Assembly: GCA_017893485.1 (NCBI GenBank)
Contig: CM030364.1
Location: 204,680,827-204,744,826 of the forward strand
DNA from: Hemerocallis citrina
Lineage: Eukaryota; Streptophyta; Magnoliopsida; Asparagales; Asphodelaceae
DNA: 64,000 nucleotides
Reading direction: 5' to 3'
The notes below the pieces were generated by a model. That model did not search any database, was not told where the DNA came from, and saw nothing but the letters and a program-made list of their open reading frames with translations. Position numbers and translations under genes: made by a program. Every line of letters starts with the position of its first letter. Within the stretch, counting starts at the first letter, position 1. This document shows positions 47,900-56,941 of this stretch, one piece after another.

Positions 47900-49051
47900 T
47901 AACCCTAACTTGATGGCCGTCCCTGTGTTTCCGCGCCGCAGTCCGCTGCTGCGCTGCTGACGTCGTCGCCGCACCTCGCCGCTGCGCCCTTCCTTCCCGA
48001 CTGTCGCTCTATCTCCGCAGCTCAGCCGCGCAAGCCCTAACCCGGCCACTTCGCCCCTCTGTTTCCCTAACCATAATCAGGTATTCTCTATCTTGTTTGT
48101 TTCAAGCTCGATTTTGGGGTTTTTTCTCCCCGATTTCATTGATGTATCTAACATTGTATATGAGATTGATTGGTCAAGAAACAGAAGAAAACTACAACAT
48201 CATTTTGCTTCTCCTTAGCGTTCACCCCGAATCCCACTTTAATGTATACAAAATCATATGTATTTGTATTAGATTTGTTGGTTAATTCTATCTATTTAAG
48301 AGCTCCCTTTTGATGTGTTATTCTGATCATGGAGAATGCAATACCGAACTTTAAAAGGCTTTCAATAAAGAGCTCATTTGATTTTGTGAATTTGAGTGGA
48401 CCTTAAGCATAATTAAACCACCAAAAAAAAAAAAAAAACATGAACACCATCGCTATGAAATTACATGTGCACAATGTAACAGATAAATTGCGTATGTTGC
48501 GTATGTTTAGTTTGCTATAGTTTACCCTTAAGAGTATGTTGTTCTGATACAAGTTTCAAAATTTTGTTAAGAGCAATTTGCGTGCCAGGAAACATCAATC
48601 TGTACATGTTCGAAATTATCCTCCAGACACTTGAATTGACAAATTTTGTTTTACTCATGCTCTCAAGTTCGCTCCAGCGCGAGAGCGCAGGTCCCCTGCT
48701 AGTGTTTCAAATAGGGACTAACATTCATATTCTCTTCCAGTTGTTTAGTGCTTTTCTTCATGACACTTGAATTTATCCTCCAGACACTTGATTTATAGAT
48801 TTACTGAAGCTAGGAACACTGAATCATTGTTTCGGGTACATTACAACTACTTGTACTAAAATTTCATCCCCAAATTCTACAGGATCATCTCCCGAAGTAT
48901 ATTTCACGTTAGCATCAAGCCAGAACTATTGATACAATCAATTTGACATGTCATTCAAAAATTTATCATAGACCAACATCATCCCCAAAATAATATTGAC
49001 AAAAATGATTGGTTCCATACTGATATCAAATGTGTTCATCTGACTAGATAG
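47900..49051 (+). other. GC-rich leader-like segment, then intron-like AT-rich DNA
   Basis: 47930-48080 is GC-rich and ends AACCATAATCAG before GTATTCTCTATC, a good exon-donor shape, so it could be the first exon of the IAR1-like gene whose later exons start at 49052. No convincing coding frame is seen; the frame from the ATG at 47932 is short. The rest to 49051 is AT-rich and could be intron. Confidence 0.3.
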
Positions 49052-49403
49052 GTGATTTTGGGATCTTGTTCGCTCTGGATTCAGTCTCCAAAGCTCCTTT
49101 CTTCAATATTCTGTCGGCTTTGGTGGCACTTGCAGGGACTGCACTGGTGGGTTCTGTTCTTTCATTTATAGCATGATGATAAGACTACGCATACGAAGAT
49201 GAATAATAAGTCAATAACAAGTTCTTCCCATTTTATGTAGGCATTGATTCATGGTAAGGATCCTGGTCACTCATCATTGATTGAGGTGATGATCTCTCAG
49301 TTTGATATTATTATTCGTTCTGTTGGCCAAATATATATTGCCTAACATGCTTGCAGTTTTTTTTCTTCTTTCAGGGATTCACTGCAGGGGGTTTCATATA
49401 CAC
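49052..49403 (+). pseudogene. IAR1-like: IAR1-like ZIP metal transporter fragment, 5' exons
   Basis: Three exons with GT..AG introns. 49052-49146 encodes DFGILFALDSVSKAPFFNIL then SALVALAGTAL. 49241-49285 encodes ALIHGKDPGHSSLIE. 49375-49403 encodes GFTAGGFIY. Together they match the conserved C-terminal membrane region of IAR1/KE4-type zinc transporters of the ZIP family (SALVALAGTAL and GFTAGGFIYIAVAGVL); known members move zinc out of the ER/secretory compartment. No upstream catalytic histidine-rich part was found. The third exon is cut by element B after 49403. Even without the insertion the joined sequence has two extra bases (AC) and would shift frame, so the copy was probably already broken. 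Confidence 0.82.
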
Positions 49404-49985
49404 TGATGCGGTTTGTTTCTGGGAGACATGTGGATGCACCAGGTGTGAGTTCTTACTCGATTTGTATTCGGAGGAAGCTCCTAATCAGACGACCCTCGGC
49501 TGGCCGAACGGTACCTGTGACAGGCTGGAGTGATGTGAGGTTGGATGCTGGGCTCGGATCAGGGGGCTCGGATCCGAGGTCTTGTGTACCTGCAGACGGT
49601 CTCGAAACACCGGGGTTGGTCCCGATGGCAGACCCTCCGACGATCTAGTCAGTCACTTAAGATAGTGTAACAGTAACTAGGGTTTTAGTGGAAAAAGATT
49701 GATTACCTGTAGACAGGGGGGAGGGTCTGGTATTTATAGAGGAAGCCAATCGGGTCCAGACCCGTTTGGGGCTGGGCCGGACCCGATTACCCGAGTGGCT
49801 GAAGCAGTGGAAAGCCGGGCGGTATAGGGCTGACGTGGCAGACGCCGGAGCGGTTTTCGGGCTGACATGGCAGGGCTCCGGGCGGTTTTCCGGTGCTGAT
49901 GTGGCAGATCAGAGGATCAGAAGGGCACGTATCCTGAGGGGATCCAGTGGCCCAGGATGGGCCACGTTATTCCTGACCCATATCA
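49404..49985 (-). repeat. 3' LTR of element B
   Basis: 582 bp. A TATA-like CTATAAATACC lies on the minus strand at 49730-49740. Clusters of GCTGACGTGGCA-type words lie at 49825-49910. Confidence 0.93.
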
Positions 49986-50002
49986 CAAGCCCCACGCTCC
50001 CG
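49986..50002 (-). other. Polypurine tract, element B
   Basis: On the minus strand GGGAGCGTGGGGCTTG directly precedes the TGATATGG start of the 3' LTR, the position required for plus-strand priming. Confidence 0.6.
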
Positions 50003-50184
50003 TAGGGCTGGGTGATCCAGCCGTGTAGGAGTGACTCTTTGCCTTTGGGGGAAGGGCAGATGTCGGGGTGAGAAGGTAGGATCTGTTATTTTTTCGGAGA
50101 GGCCAGGGGTTAGGAGGAATGGATCCCTTGTTGGAGCTTGCGCGGGAGGCTGTGTAGTGGAGTAAGAGAGCCATTAGTGTGCCT

Positions 50185-50415
50185 TTTGAGGCATGGGGGT
50201 CGGCGGACGAGCCCCAAGGGTCGGCAGACGACCGCCTCGCTAGTTGGAAGAGAGAGGGGTCGTCGAGGCCTTCCCTCTGGGTTTGTTTGTCGAGCGTTTA
50301 GGTGTCGGTGGCCGAGACCTAAAGGGGACGGTTTGTCGAGTGCTTGGGGGTCGGCAGCCGACCTCCTTGGGTCTGTGGACGACGATCTCCTCACTAGTTG
50401 GAAGAGCGAGGAGAG
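50185..50415. repeat. Two-copy repeat before the dyad array
   Basis: GGGGGTCGGC(G/A) followed by a CTAGTTGGAAGAG end occurs at 50199-50249 and 50347-50407. No gene. Confidence 0.5.
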
Positions 50416-50429
50416 AATCTGGTGTTCGG

Positions 50430-51560
50430 GATGCTATCCGTGCTTCGAGCCCCCATCGAGAGAGACGGAGGTGGTATGGCTCGCGCTTCGATCCGAGCTC
50501 CGAGCCCCCACCGAGAAAGACGAAGGTGGTATGGCTCGAGCTTCGATCCGAGCTCCGAGCCCCCACCGAGAAAGATGAAGGTGGCATGGCTTCGAGCTTC
50601 GATCCGAGCTCCGAGCCCCCACCGAGAAAGATGAAGGTGGCATGGCTTCGAGCTTCGATCCGAGCTCCGAGCCCCCCCCCCCACCGAGAAAGACGAAGGT
50701 GGTTTCGTTCGAGCTTCGATCCGAGCGTCGACCCTTCTGTAAAGAGAAGGGGAATTGGCCGTGCTGTTATCCGAGCTCCGAGCCCCCACCCAGAGAGACG
50801 TAGGCGGTATGGCTCGCGCTTCGATCCGAGCTCCGAGCCCCCACAGAGAGAGACAAAGGCGATATGGCTCGCGCTTCGATCCGAGCTCCGAGCCCCCACC
50901 GAGACAGATGAAGGTGGTATGGCTCGAGCTTCGATCCGAGCTCCGAGCCCCCACTGAGAAAGATGAAGGTGGTATGGCATCGAGCTTCGATCCGAGCGTC
51001 GACCCTTCTGTAAAGATAGAAAGGGAATTGGCTCGTGCTGCTATCCGAGCCCCGAGCCCCCTCCGAAAAAGATGAAGGCGGTATGGTTCGCGCTTCGATC
51101 CGAGCTCCGAGCCCCAACCGAGAAAGATGAAGGTGGTATGGCTCGAGCTTCGATCCGAGCTCCGAGCCCCCACCGAGAAAGATGAAGGTGGTATGGCTTC
51201 GAGCTTCGATCCGAGCGTCGACCCTTCTGTAAAGATAGAAGGGAAATTGGCTCGTGCTGCTATCCGAGCCCCGAGCCCCCTCCGAAAAAGATGAAGGCGA
51301 TATGGCTCACGCTTCGATCCGAGCTCCGAGCCCCAACCGAGAAAGATGAAGGTGGTATGGCTCGAGCTTCGATCCGAGCTCCGAGCCCCCATTGAGAAAG
51401 ATGAAGGTGGTATGGCTCGAGCTTCGATCCGAGCGTCGGCCCTTCTGTAAAGATAGAAGGGGAATTGGCTCGTGCTGCTATCCGAGCTCCGATCCCCCAC
51501 CAAGAAAGACGGAGGTGGTATGGCTCGAGCTTTGATCCGAGCGTCGACCCTTCTGACTTG
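50430..51560. repeat. Tandem array B-left with GCTCG-N10-CGAGC dyad
   Basis: About twenty units of 53-60 bp, each with ATGGCTCG(C/A)GCTTCGATCC, GAGCTCCGAGCCCCCACCGA and GAAAGATGAAGGTGGT or variants. Some units end in CGTCGACCCTTCTGTAAAGA and are longer. The GCTCG and CGAGC halves are 10 nt apart in nearly all units. The array lies just upstream of the antisense-gene promoter. Frames of 412 codons (minus) and 237 codons (plus) run through it but are repeat read-through. Confidence 0.9.
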
Positions 51561-51623
51561 GAGAAACAAGTCTTGTGGATGGAAAAGGTGAAGGGGTAGT
51601 GGGGTAATTTTATAGTTTATTGC

Positions 51624-51745
51624 TGACGTCATGGTGCAAAGATCAAAGCTTGTTTAGATCTTGGTGGCCGTTAGATCTTGTCAGATAAGATCCAACGGCT
51701 AGATCTTCATTTGCAAAAATTGAGGAGTCGTTTTCCTCTTTAAAA
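51624..51745 (+). promoter_or_regulatory. Promoter-like region of the antisense gene, element B
   Basis: TGACGTCA at 51624-51631, an imperfect dyad AGATCTTGTCAGATAAGATC at 51673, and a TTTAAAA box at 51739-51745 ahead of a C-rich stretch. Order and distances to the ATG (265 bp here, 270 bp in element A from TGACGTCA) are conserved, while most of the sequence between has diverged. Confidence 0.6.
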
Positions 51746-51888
51746 ACCCCCACCCCCCTCTCATTTCTTTATTTACATTTTCATTACTCACTTTCCAATT
51801 CAGCAAGAGCAGGAATCTTAATTGCCGCCGGCGGATTTTCCAGTGAAAGTGACTTTTCACGTACCAGGTTAGTAATTTTCTTTTAGCA

Positions 51889-53574
51889 ATGTCGCGAACT
51901 CAGCCTGGATCCGAGGCTAGCTCGTCCGGTCGCTCTGGACAGGAGTCGGAGTTGGAAACGTCCTCGTCCCTGAGTAAGTACAGGGTGAAAGAGGAGGTTT
52001 TTTCCGACCCTGACTTAGACGGAGGTGATGATGTAGTCTTTGTGGTGCAACCGTTGAGGTCTAGGAGGTCGGGGAAGGAGCCCATGGAAGAGGGTGGCGA
52101 GGAGGACGACGAGGGGGATAGCGAGGATGAGGCCGAGGTGTCGGATCATGAGATGGGTGATGATGAAGAGGAGGGGGATGACGATGAGCAGGTGGACGAG
52201 GGTGACGAGGAAGGCGAGGGAGACGAGGGCGAGACGGAAGAACAGGTGGCCGGTCAGGACACGCCCGGGGGACCAGCTGGGGTCGGAGAAGATCTTCCTC
52301 CTCTACCACCTTTGTCGACACCTTCCCCCGAGCGCAAGGCTCACCCTCGTCGGAAGAAGAAAGAGATGACGATTCCACACAGTCCCTCCTCGCCCGACGA
52401 GGACGCACCGAGATCGGGTCTCGATGTCCCCCCAGCCACCTTCCGGAATCCCGCGTCGATTCGTATGTACCCTGACGATATCAAGGATATCCAACCGATC
52501 CCTCCGGTACCAGGCGAGAACACACGAGTGAAGATCCGCGCGGATAGTACCCCGTCCACCCTGAGGCCGGAGTATCTCAACATTATCAGGGCTGCCTACT
52601 ACATTCCGCGGGAGTACGAGCTCCTTCTTCCAAGCCCCGACATCCGCCCTACAACATATCTGGCCCCCGACTACTGCATTTTCCCAGAGGACGCCTTCCT
52701 CTCGGGAATGAGACTGCCGTTGCACCCTTTTGTGAAGAGGGTCTTGAACTGGGCGGAACTGTGCCCTATGCAGTACGGCTCGAACTCTTGGAAGCATCTT
52801 GTTTGCTTCATTCTGAAATGCCAAGAGAAGGGGGTGAAGCCGAGACTGTTGTACTTCCGTGCCATCTTTGGAATTGGTTCGCTCGGAGATCAGGAGGGGG
52901 TATTCTACTTCTCACCGAGGCCGCACAAGAAGGTGATGCACGGCCACCCGGATTCGATAAAGAATTGGAGGGGCAAGTATTTTGTTGTTAAGACCGACGG
53001 GTCTTGGGAGATTCCGACCCAGTGGAACTTCGTGAAGCCGAGACGCAAGCCTCCGAAGAGGAGCGATTTATCGGCCAAGGAGTGGGAGAAAGTGGCAGCG
53101 ATAGTGGGGGGTCACAGCATTGCATGGCTCCGAGTGACCGAGATCCACCTTGCGAGGGCCGGACTGAGTCCCGTCGACCCTAGTATGTTTCTTTCCATAT
53201 TTGTTCATCTTTCTGCCTTCGTGTTAACGTTAGCTTTCTCTTCTTATCTTGTTGTAGGGATGTCGGCACAACAGGCGCAAGCCAAGAAAATACTGCTCGC
53301 CGCGGCCGAGAAGACGAGGATGGAGAAGAAGAAGGAGGAGCAGGATCGCCTAGCGGCCGAGAGGAAGAAGTTGGCCGCCCAGGCTCCGCAAGCCGGAGGG
53401 ACCTCCCAGGTGCCTCCTCCAGCGCCCGAGGGGCAATCGCCGGCCAAGAAGCAAAAGAAGCACCATCAGCCCCCCTCCCGCTCGTCGAGATCGGCTCGAG
53501 ACACAGCGGGCGGCTCGGGGAAGACCGTGGAAGCCCCGTCGCAACAGCTTCCCCCGGTTCGACCGAGGCGATGA
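51889..53574 (+). CDS. Antisense extra gene of element B, PF04195-like retrotransposon protein
   Basis: 561 codons opposite to gag-pol. Residues 60-125 are very acidic (Glu/Asp runs). A basic patch near residue 150 (RRKKKEM) may be a nuclear signal. Residues 225-390 are the conserved region, with EYLNIIRAAYYIPREYELLL, LPLHPFVKRVLNWAELCPMQ, WKHLVCFILKCQEKGVKPRL and HKKVMHGHPDSIKNWRGKYF. I assign it to the 'putative gypsy type transposon' family (PF04195). A 75-nt intron is likely at 53183-53257 (GTATGT..TAG); it is in frame and stop-free, so it could also be translated. The Lys/Glu-rich part at residues 460-495 looks helical. The frame ends at 53574; element A suggests a short continuation in another frame (DEEVPPDPQE) and a coiled-coil segment that is deleted here. 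Function unknown. Confidence 0.82.
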   Translation: MSRTQPGSEASSSGRSGQESELETSSSLSKYRVKEEVFSDPDLDGGDDVVFVVQPLRSRRSGKEPMEEGGEEDDEGDSEDEAEVSDHEMGDDEEEGDDDEQVDEGDEEGEGDEGETEEQVAGQDTPGGPAGVGEDLPPLPPLSTPSPERKAHPRRKKKEMTIPHSPSSPDEDAPRSGLDVPPATFRNPASIRMYPDDIKDIQPIPPVPGENTRVKIRADSTPSTLRPEYLNIIRAAYYIPREYELLLPSPDIRPTTYLAPDYCIFPEDAFLSGMRLPLHPFVKRVLNWAELCPMQYGSNSWKHLVCFILKCQEKGVKPRLLYFRAIFGIGSLGDQEGVFYFSPRPHKKVMHGHPDSIKNWRGKYFVVKTDGSWEIPTQWNFVKPRRKPPKRSDLSAKEWEKVAAIVGGHSIAWLRVTEIHLARAGLSPVDPSMFLSIFVHLSAFVLTLAFSSYLVVGMSAQQAQAKKILLAAAEKTRMEKKKEEQDRLAAERKKLAAQAPQAGGTSQVPPPAPEGQSPAKKQKKHHQPPSRSSRSARDTAGGSGKTVEAPSQQLPPVRPRR

Positions 53575-53780
53575 AGAGGTGCCACCCGACCCCCAAGAAT
53601 AGATGTTTTTGTATTTGTTTTTTTTTGGTTTTGTTCTATTTTGTTTTGTTTTTGTAGATGCCTACAGCGGACTGGCCACCGCGGTTTCTTGTATGAAAAT
53701 TTTGAGAAATGAAATATACTTTTTGTGCCGAACCTTCAACCCTTGCGCTTTTGTGATATTTATTTTTCTTTTGGTAGACG

Positions 53781-54203
53781 TTGGCTCGTCAACGAAAGTT
53801 GGCTTGGGACCGAGAGGCCGCCAAGAATTATTTTCTGAACAAGTCAAGGGAGCTCGGCCTAGAGGTGGCCCGTTTGAGGAAAATCGTGGCCGACCGGGAC
53901 TGGTGGGTCATCGAGACGGACTGGTCGGTCTCGGATACCTCTAGTGGGCGCTCGGCTTCGGAGTCTTTTCTTCGTGAGGTCGTTATGGAGAAAGAATTGG
54001 AGGTTCGTCGGCTGAAGCTTATATTGGGTGCGGGTCTAGTCGAAGAGGCGAGCAACTCCACCCCGGGGCGGTCGCTGCCGTTCTCGCTGGTGGAGGCCCA
54101 GCCGGATGATGCAGGGAGCTCAGTGGCGGGAGCGTCTTCCCTGGTCGGCCCCACCGAGCATAATAGGAGCCCTGAATTTGAGTTCCCTAGCGAGTGCGAG
54201 TGA
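53781..54203 (+). CDS. Second block of the antisense gene, element B (coiled-coil C-terminal part)
   Basis: 140 codons. It follows a typical acceptor (TTTTCTTTTGGTAG at 53765-53778) and matches the last block of the element A antisense gene (4846-5277). It begins ARQRKLAWDREAAKNYFLNK, with heptad-like SRELGLEVARLRKIVADRDW and a second helix MEKELEVRRLKLILGAGLVE. It is probably the last exon of the gene starting at 51889, though it could be a separate cistron. AATCAATAAG at 54265 is a candidate poly(A) signal. Confidence 0.68.
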   Translation: MARQRKLAWDREAAKNYFLNKSRELGLEVARLRKIVADRDWWVIETDWSVSDTSSGRSASESFLREVVMEKELEVRRLKLILGAGLVEEASNSTPGRSLPFSLVEAQPDDAGSSVAGASSLVGPTEHNRSPEFEFPSECE

Positions 54204-54399
54204 ATTGTGAGCCTTCTTTTTTCTGTATTTGTATCGACGTTCATTGAGTTGTAAGCAATGAGTAATCAATAAGAACATTCGTTTCTCGAAATCTTGATTG
54301 CCTCAGATGCCGAGGGTGGTTGGTTTGAAATCTTTGGAGTGTCGCTACTGACGCAACTGCATCATTAATTGCGACGTTTCGCGTTCCGATAAACTTTTA

Positions 54400-54560
54400 T
54401 AGCGACGTTTCGCCTTCCGTCGTTTCGCATTCCCAGACGTAATAAATGAGGGCCTTAGGGGGCTATATAATCACCACACCCCTGGTCAGTTGTCAAGCAG
54501 TGAGGCATTCTGACTCGGCTGTTTGCCAAAGGCGGGCGCCCAGAGAAAATAATATTTCCG
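54400..54560 (+). promoter_or_regulatory. Conserved CGACGTTTCGCCTTCC block with TATATAA
   Basis: A repeated word (GCGACGTTTCGCGTTCC, then GCGACGTTTCGCCTTCCG) is followed by GGGGGCTATATAATC and GCCAAAGGCGGGCGCCC. Element A has matching words at 5480-5660, with AATATAAC at the TATA position. It could be a second promoter or a 3'-end signal; which one is not clear. Confidence 0.35.
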
Positions 54561-54689
54561 AGTATCCCGGATCGGAGGCACACAGACCACCCTCGGACTA
54601 TTTGGGGTTCGGGCTGTTAGAGCCGTGGGCCGACCGATCGGTTCGGGTGATCGGAGAGAGCCGGGGCGTGGTGGCTCTTCTGCCGTCCT

Positions 54690-54885
54690 CGAACAGTTCG
54701 GGGTTTTGGGCACGTAAGGGCCGTAAATCCCGAGTTGTTCGGGGGCGAGAGAAGGGTCAGCTGAACAGTCCGACGGCTCGGAGCATTTGTTCCGGTACAG
54801 AAGAGCAGCAGGTCGATGGCCCCCCTGCCATCCTCGAACAGTTCGGGGTTTTGGCTGGAAAAAGCCGTAAACCCCGAGTTGTTCG
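54690..54885. repeat. Hairpin repeats, element B
   Basis: Units at 54690-54741 and 54835-54885 each start CGAACAGTTCGGGGTTT and end with the near-complement A(A/T)CCCGAGTTGTTCG. The stem of about 17 bp pairs at 15 positions, with G-T wobble at the rest. A third, weaker unit begins near 54594. Confidence 0.7.
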
Positions 54886-54959
54886 CGGGTGAGAGGGTGG
54901 TTAATAATCCGACTCGGAGCTCGGGCTGTCTTCCGGAGGCGGACGCTCTAAACCTTAAT

Positions 54960-56200
54960 AAAATTTCGTCAACACATAGTTGAGGGTCGTAACCGAGCGT
55001 GGTGGTCGAGCGGCTTTGAAGAAAGCCGTGGCCTTGCCTCGGTTCTCGGGGAGAGACGGTGCAGGCGTGGCTGGCGGATGTCGCCTCGTACATAGGTTGA
55101 TGGGCTGTAAGGAGCCCAAACCGAGCGAGGGACGGATGTCGAGCCCCCATACCGGTGAGAAAGGCAAATGCAGGCGTAGCAGAGGATCACCGCCGAGCGT
55201 CAAGGTCGCGGTGCCTTGGAGATGGCACCCGCCTTGCTCGGGGTCGACGCCGAGCTCCTGCACATTTTCTCGGGGAGAGACGGTGCGGGCGTGGCTGGCG
55301 GATGTCGCCTCGTACACAGGTTGATGGGCTGTAAGGAGCCCAAACTGAGCGAGGGACGGATGCCGAGCCCCCATACCGGTGAGAAAGGCAAATGCAGGCG
55401 TAGCAAAGGGTCGCCACCGAGCGTCAAGGTCACGGTGCCTTAGAGATGGCACCCGCCTTGCTCGGGGTCGATGCCGAGCTCCTGCACATGTTCTCGGGGA
55501 GAGACGATGCGGGCGTGGCTGGCCGATGTCGCCTCGTACACAGGTTGATAGGCTGTAAGGAGCCCAAACCGAGCGAGGGACGGATGCCGAGCCCCCATAC
55601 CGGTGAGAAAGGCAAATACAGGCGTAGCAGAGGGTCGCCGCCGAGCGTCAAGGTCGCGGTGCCTTGGAGATGGCACCCGCCTTGCTCGGGGTCGACGCCG
55701 AGCTCCTGCACATTTTCTCGGGAAGAGACGTTGCGGGCATGGCTGGCGGATGTCGCCTTGTACACAGGTTGATAGGCTGTAAGGAGCCCAAACCGAGCGA
55801 GGGACAGATGCCGAGCCCCCATACCGGTGAGAAAGGCAAATGCAGGCATAGCAGAGGGTCGCCGCCGAGCGTCAAGGTCACGGTGCCTTGGAGATGGCAC
55901 CCGCCTTGCTCGGGGTCGACGTCGAGCTCCTGCACATGTTCTCGGGGAGAGACAGTGCGAGCGTGGCTGGCGGATGTCGCCTCGTACACAGGTTGATGGG
56001 CTGTAAGGAGCCCAAACCGAGCGAGGGACGGATGCCGAGCCCCCATACCGGTGAGAAAGGCAAATGCAGGCGTAGCAAAGGGTCGCCGCTGAGCGTCAAG
56101 GTCGCGGTGCCTTGGAGATGGCACCCGCCTTGTTCGGGGTCGACGCCGAGCTCCTGCACATGTTCTCGGGGAGAGACGGTGCGGGCGTGTGTATCAGTTG
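54960..56200. repeat. 224-bp tandem array, element B
   Basis: The words GGAGAGACGGTGCGGGCGTG or variants recur at 55273, 55497, 55721, 55945 and 56169, an exact 224-bp period over about 5.4 copies. Each unit contains GGTTGATGGGCTGTAAGGAG, GATGCCGAGCCCCCATACCG and GATGGCACCCGCCTTGCTCG. The high copy similarity suggests recent amplification or correction. Confidence 0.93.
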
Positions 56201-56214
56201 TTTGATTGGTTGTA

Positions 56215-56800
56215 TGTTGTCAGAAGACTAATCTTGTAAGAGAAGCTTCTTGGACCCGCGCTGTTATCCGAGCGCCGAACCCTAAGCCTGTAAAGGAAGC
56301 TTTTTGAGGCACGCGCTGTTATCCGAGCGCCGAACCCTAAGCTTGTAAAGGAAGCTTTCTCGGGCTCGCGCTGTTATCCGAGCGCCGAACCGAGCACCGA
56401 ACCCTAAGCTTGTAAAGAAAGCTTTCCTGGGCTCGCGCTGGTATCCGAGCGCCGAACCCTAAGCTTGTAAAGGAAGCTTTCTTGGGCTCGCACTGTTATC
56501 TGCACGACGAACCCTAAGCTTGTAAAGGAAGCTTTCTTGGGCTCGCGTTGTTATCCGAGCGCCGAACCCTAAGCTTGTAACGGAAGCTTTCTTGGGCTCG
56601 CGCTGTTATCCGAGCGCCGAACCGAGCGCCGAACCCTAAGCTTGTAAAGGAAGCTTTCCTGGGCTCGCGCTGGTATCCGAGCGCCGAACCCTAAGCTTGT
56701 AAAGGAAGCTTTCTTGGGCTCGCGCTGTTATCCGCGCGCCAAACCCTAAGCTTGTAAAGGAAGCTTTCTTGGGCTCGCGCTGTTATCCGCGCCCCGATCT
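56215..56800. repeat. Tandem array B-right with GCTCG-N10-CGAGC dyad
   Basis: About eleven units of 55-60 bp: GGGCTCGCGCTGTTATCCGA, GCGCCGAACCCTAAGCTTGT and AAAGGAAGCTTTCTT. Two units carry a short internal duplication (GCGCCGAACCGAGCGCCGAA type). Each unit also contains a second palindrome, AAGCTTnnnnnnGGAAGCTT. It is next to the integrase end of gag-pol. Confidence 0.9.
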
Positions 56801-56941
56801 CGTGATGTGTCCTTCATTTGTTTACAAGATTTGGGGCCATGGGCTTATTTTAAGAAAGCCGGCATATTTACAATATTTTCAAACCTTACAAAAAGACTAG
56901 GCACGGCATGCCGATTACAATCATTACATTTTACATGGAGG

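Noticed and set aside
50394..51632. 412-codon open frame on the minus strand through the dyad array
   Set aside because: The frame is made of repeated units, is open on both strands at once, and has no start context or domain; it is read-through of a tandem repeat.
56215..56800. CRISPR-like appearance of the regularly spaced dyads
   Set aside because: This is plant nuclear DNA with directly adjacent tandem units and no unique spacers or cas genes.
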